DNA of 5,956 nucleotides from CAZWUK01 sp964636685 (lineage in GTDB: Bacteria > Bacillota > Clostridia > Christensenellales > CAG-138): contig CAZWUK010000100.1 in the NCBI GenBank assembly GCA_964636685.1, positions 1 to 5,956 of the forward strand, in the 5' to 3' direction. Below are positions 5,701 to 5,956 of the stretch, piece after piece; positions within the stretch are counted from its first letter, which is position 1; each line of letters begins with the position of its first letter. A program made the position numbers and the translations under genes. Under the pieces are notes generated by a model that did not search any database, was not told the origin of the DNA, and saw nothing but the letters and a program-made list of their open reading frames with translations.

Positions 5701-5956
5701 CCAAGGACGGCATATTCAGCACGACCATTGGAAATCAATACCAAAGGCACATTTCTATCAGAAATATACTCTATGATTTTCTTCAGATCACTTCTGGTTA
5801 ATGGTTCTCCGCCTGTCAGCGTAAATGAAGTTACTCCATGTATAAGCAGTGTGTCGATTACTTGAAACCACTCTTGATATGTCAGTTCTGGTTCTTTATA
5901 TTCTTTTTTGTTTTCCCAAGGACAGGAGCAAAACAAACACATGTGATTACACTGAT
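5697..5956 (-). pseudogene. Radical SAM protein fragment, cut off by the insertion sequence (5' end outside window)
   Basis: Radical SAM enzymes use a 4Fe-4S cluster to split S-adenosylmethionine and start radical chemistry. Reading in from the window edge, the frame gives QCNHMCLFCSCPWE, containing the cluster motif CxxxCxxC (C at 5951-5949, 5939-5937 and 5930-5928), followed by a further Cys. Later come FTLTGGEPL, the SAM-binding GGEP type motif, and VLISNGR. The ATG at 5942 lies between the first and second cluster cysteines, so the real start is upstream outside the window. After ISNGRAEY the frame enters the insertion sequence and ends at a TGA that is part of its outermost repeat (5699-5697). 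About two thirds or more of the usual barrel, and any C-terminal SPASM domain, are missing, so the product is presumably inactive. Layout resembles peptide-modifying or cofactor-type radical SAM enzymes, but the subgroup and substrate cannot be told. Confidence 0.82.
5705..5715 (-). repeat. Right tip sequence of the insertion sequence
   Basis: Reads ATATGCCGTCC on the - strand, an exact inverted copy of 2951-2961. The TG at 5712-5711 is taken as the right tip of the element. Confidence 0.7.

Larger units (their letters stand above)
2954..5712 (-). mobile_element. IS21-family insertion sequence, complete and apparently intact
   Basis: About 2.76 kb holding istA and istB in the IS21 order, both full length and without frameshift. 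Ends are assigned from the sequence: TGCCGTCC at 2954-2961 and its complement GGACGGCA at 5705-5712, each followed inward by an array of 17-bp repeats in opposite orientation. IS21 elements usually begin with TG and carry several internal repeats at each end, which fits. The 11-bp identity actually reaches three bases further out (ATA at 2951-2953, TAT at 5713-5715), so the exact tips are uncertain by a few bases. No direct target duplication of 4-8 bp is visible next to these tips. Transcription of istAB runs against the upstream sugar operon. No match to a named element is claimed. Confidence 0.93.

Noticed and set aside
5713..5956. Lower G+C of the right flank as evidence of foreign origin
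   Set aside because: Sample rows there are about 37-40% G+C against 50% in the ROK gene, but part of the cupin gene is just as low (about 35%), so composition over so short a span is not informative.

Overview
The window joins the 3' part of a carbohydrate-uptake operon on the + strand to a complete, apparently intact IS21-family insertion sequence. Beyond that lies the stump of a radical SAM gene that the insertion sequence has cut off. Sequence style suggests a Firmicutes/Clostridia-type bacterium: strong GGAGG ribosome binding sites, tightly coupled starts, a MalG-type ABC permease beside SIS and ROK genes, and moderate G+C. That assignment is an inference, not a taxonomic proof. A run of ten Ns marks a scaffold gap, so this is draft or metagenomic assembly.

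Region 1 (1-2880, + strand) has four genes with no spacing. They are the C-terminal part of an ABC sugar permease, a two-domain SIS protein of the FrlB/AgaS/GlmS-isomerase type (GTG start overlapping the permease stop), a ROK-family sugar kinase (TAATG overlap; split by the N gap but one gene) and a small cupin (ATGA overlap). Together they look like import, phosphorylation and deglycation or isomerisation of an amino sugar or fructosamine-like compound. The exact substrate cannot be read from the sequence.

Region 2 (about 2954-5712) is the insertion sequence, read on the - strand: istA (DDE transposase with an N-terminal helix-turn-helix), then istB (AAA+ ATPase), coupled by TAATG. Its ends carry a phased array of 17-bp repeats at an exact 22-bp period: four clear copies plus one weak copy on the left, and three clear copies plus one half-copy on the right, in inverted orientation. 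An 11-bp sequence is shared at the outer tips. Between istB and the left array lie a + strand intrinsic terminator, a competing perfect 12-bp inverted repeat and two tandem hairpins. A 14-bp perfect palindrome abuts the istA ribosome binding site.

Region 3 (5713-5956, - strand) encodes a radical SAM fragment with the CxxxCxxC cluster motif and GGEP. Its reading frame runs into the insertion sequence and stops inside the first terminal repeat. The missing C-terminal part is not on the other side of the element and no target duplication is visible, so the two flanks were probably not adjacent before insertion (deletion, recombination or assembly join).
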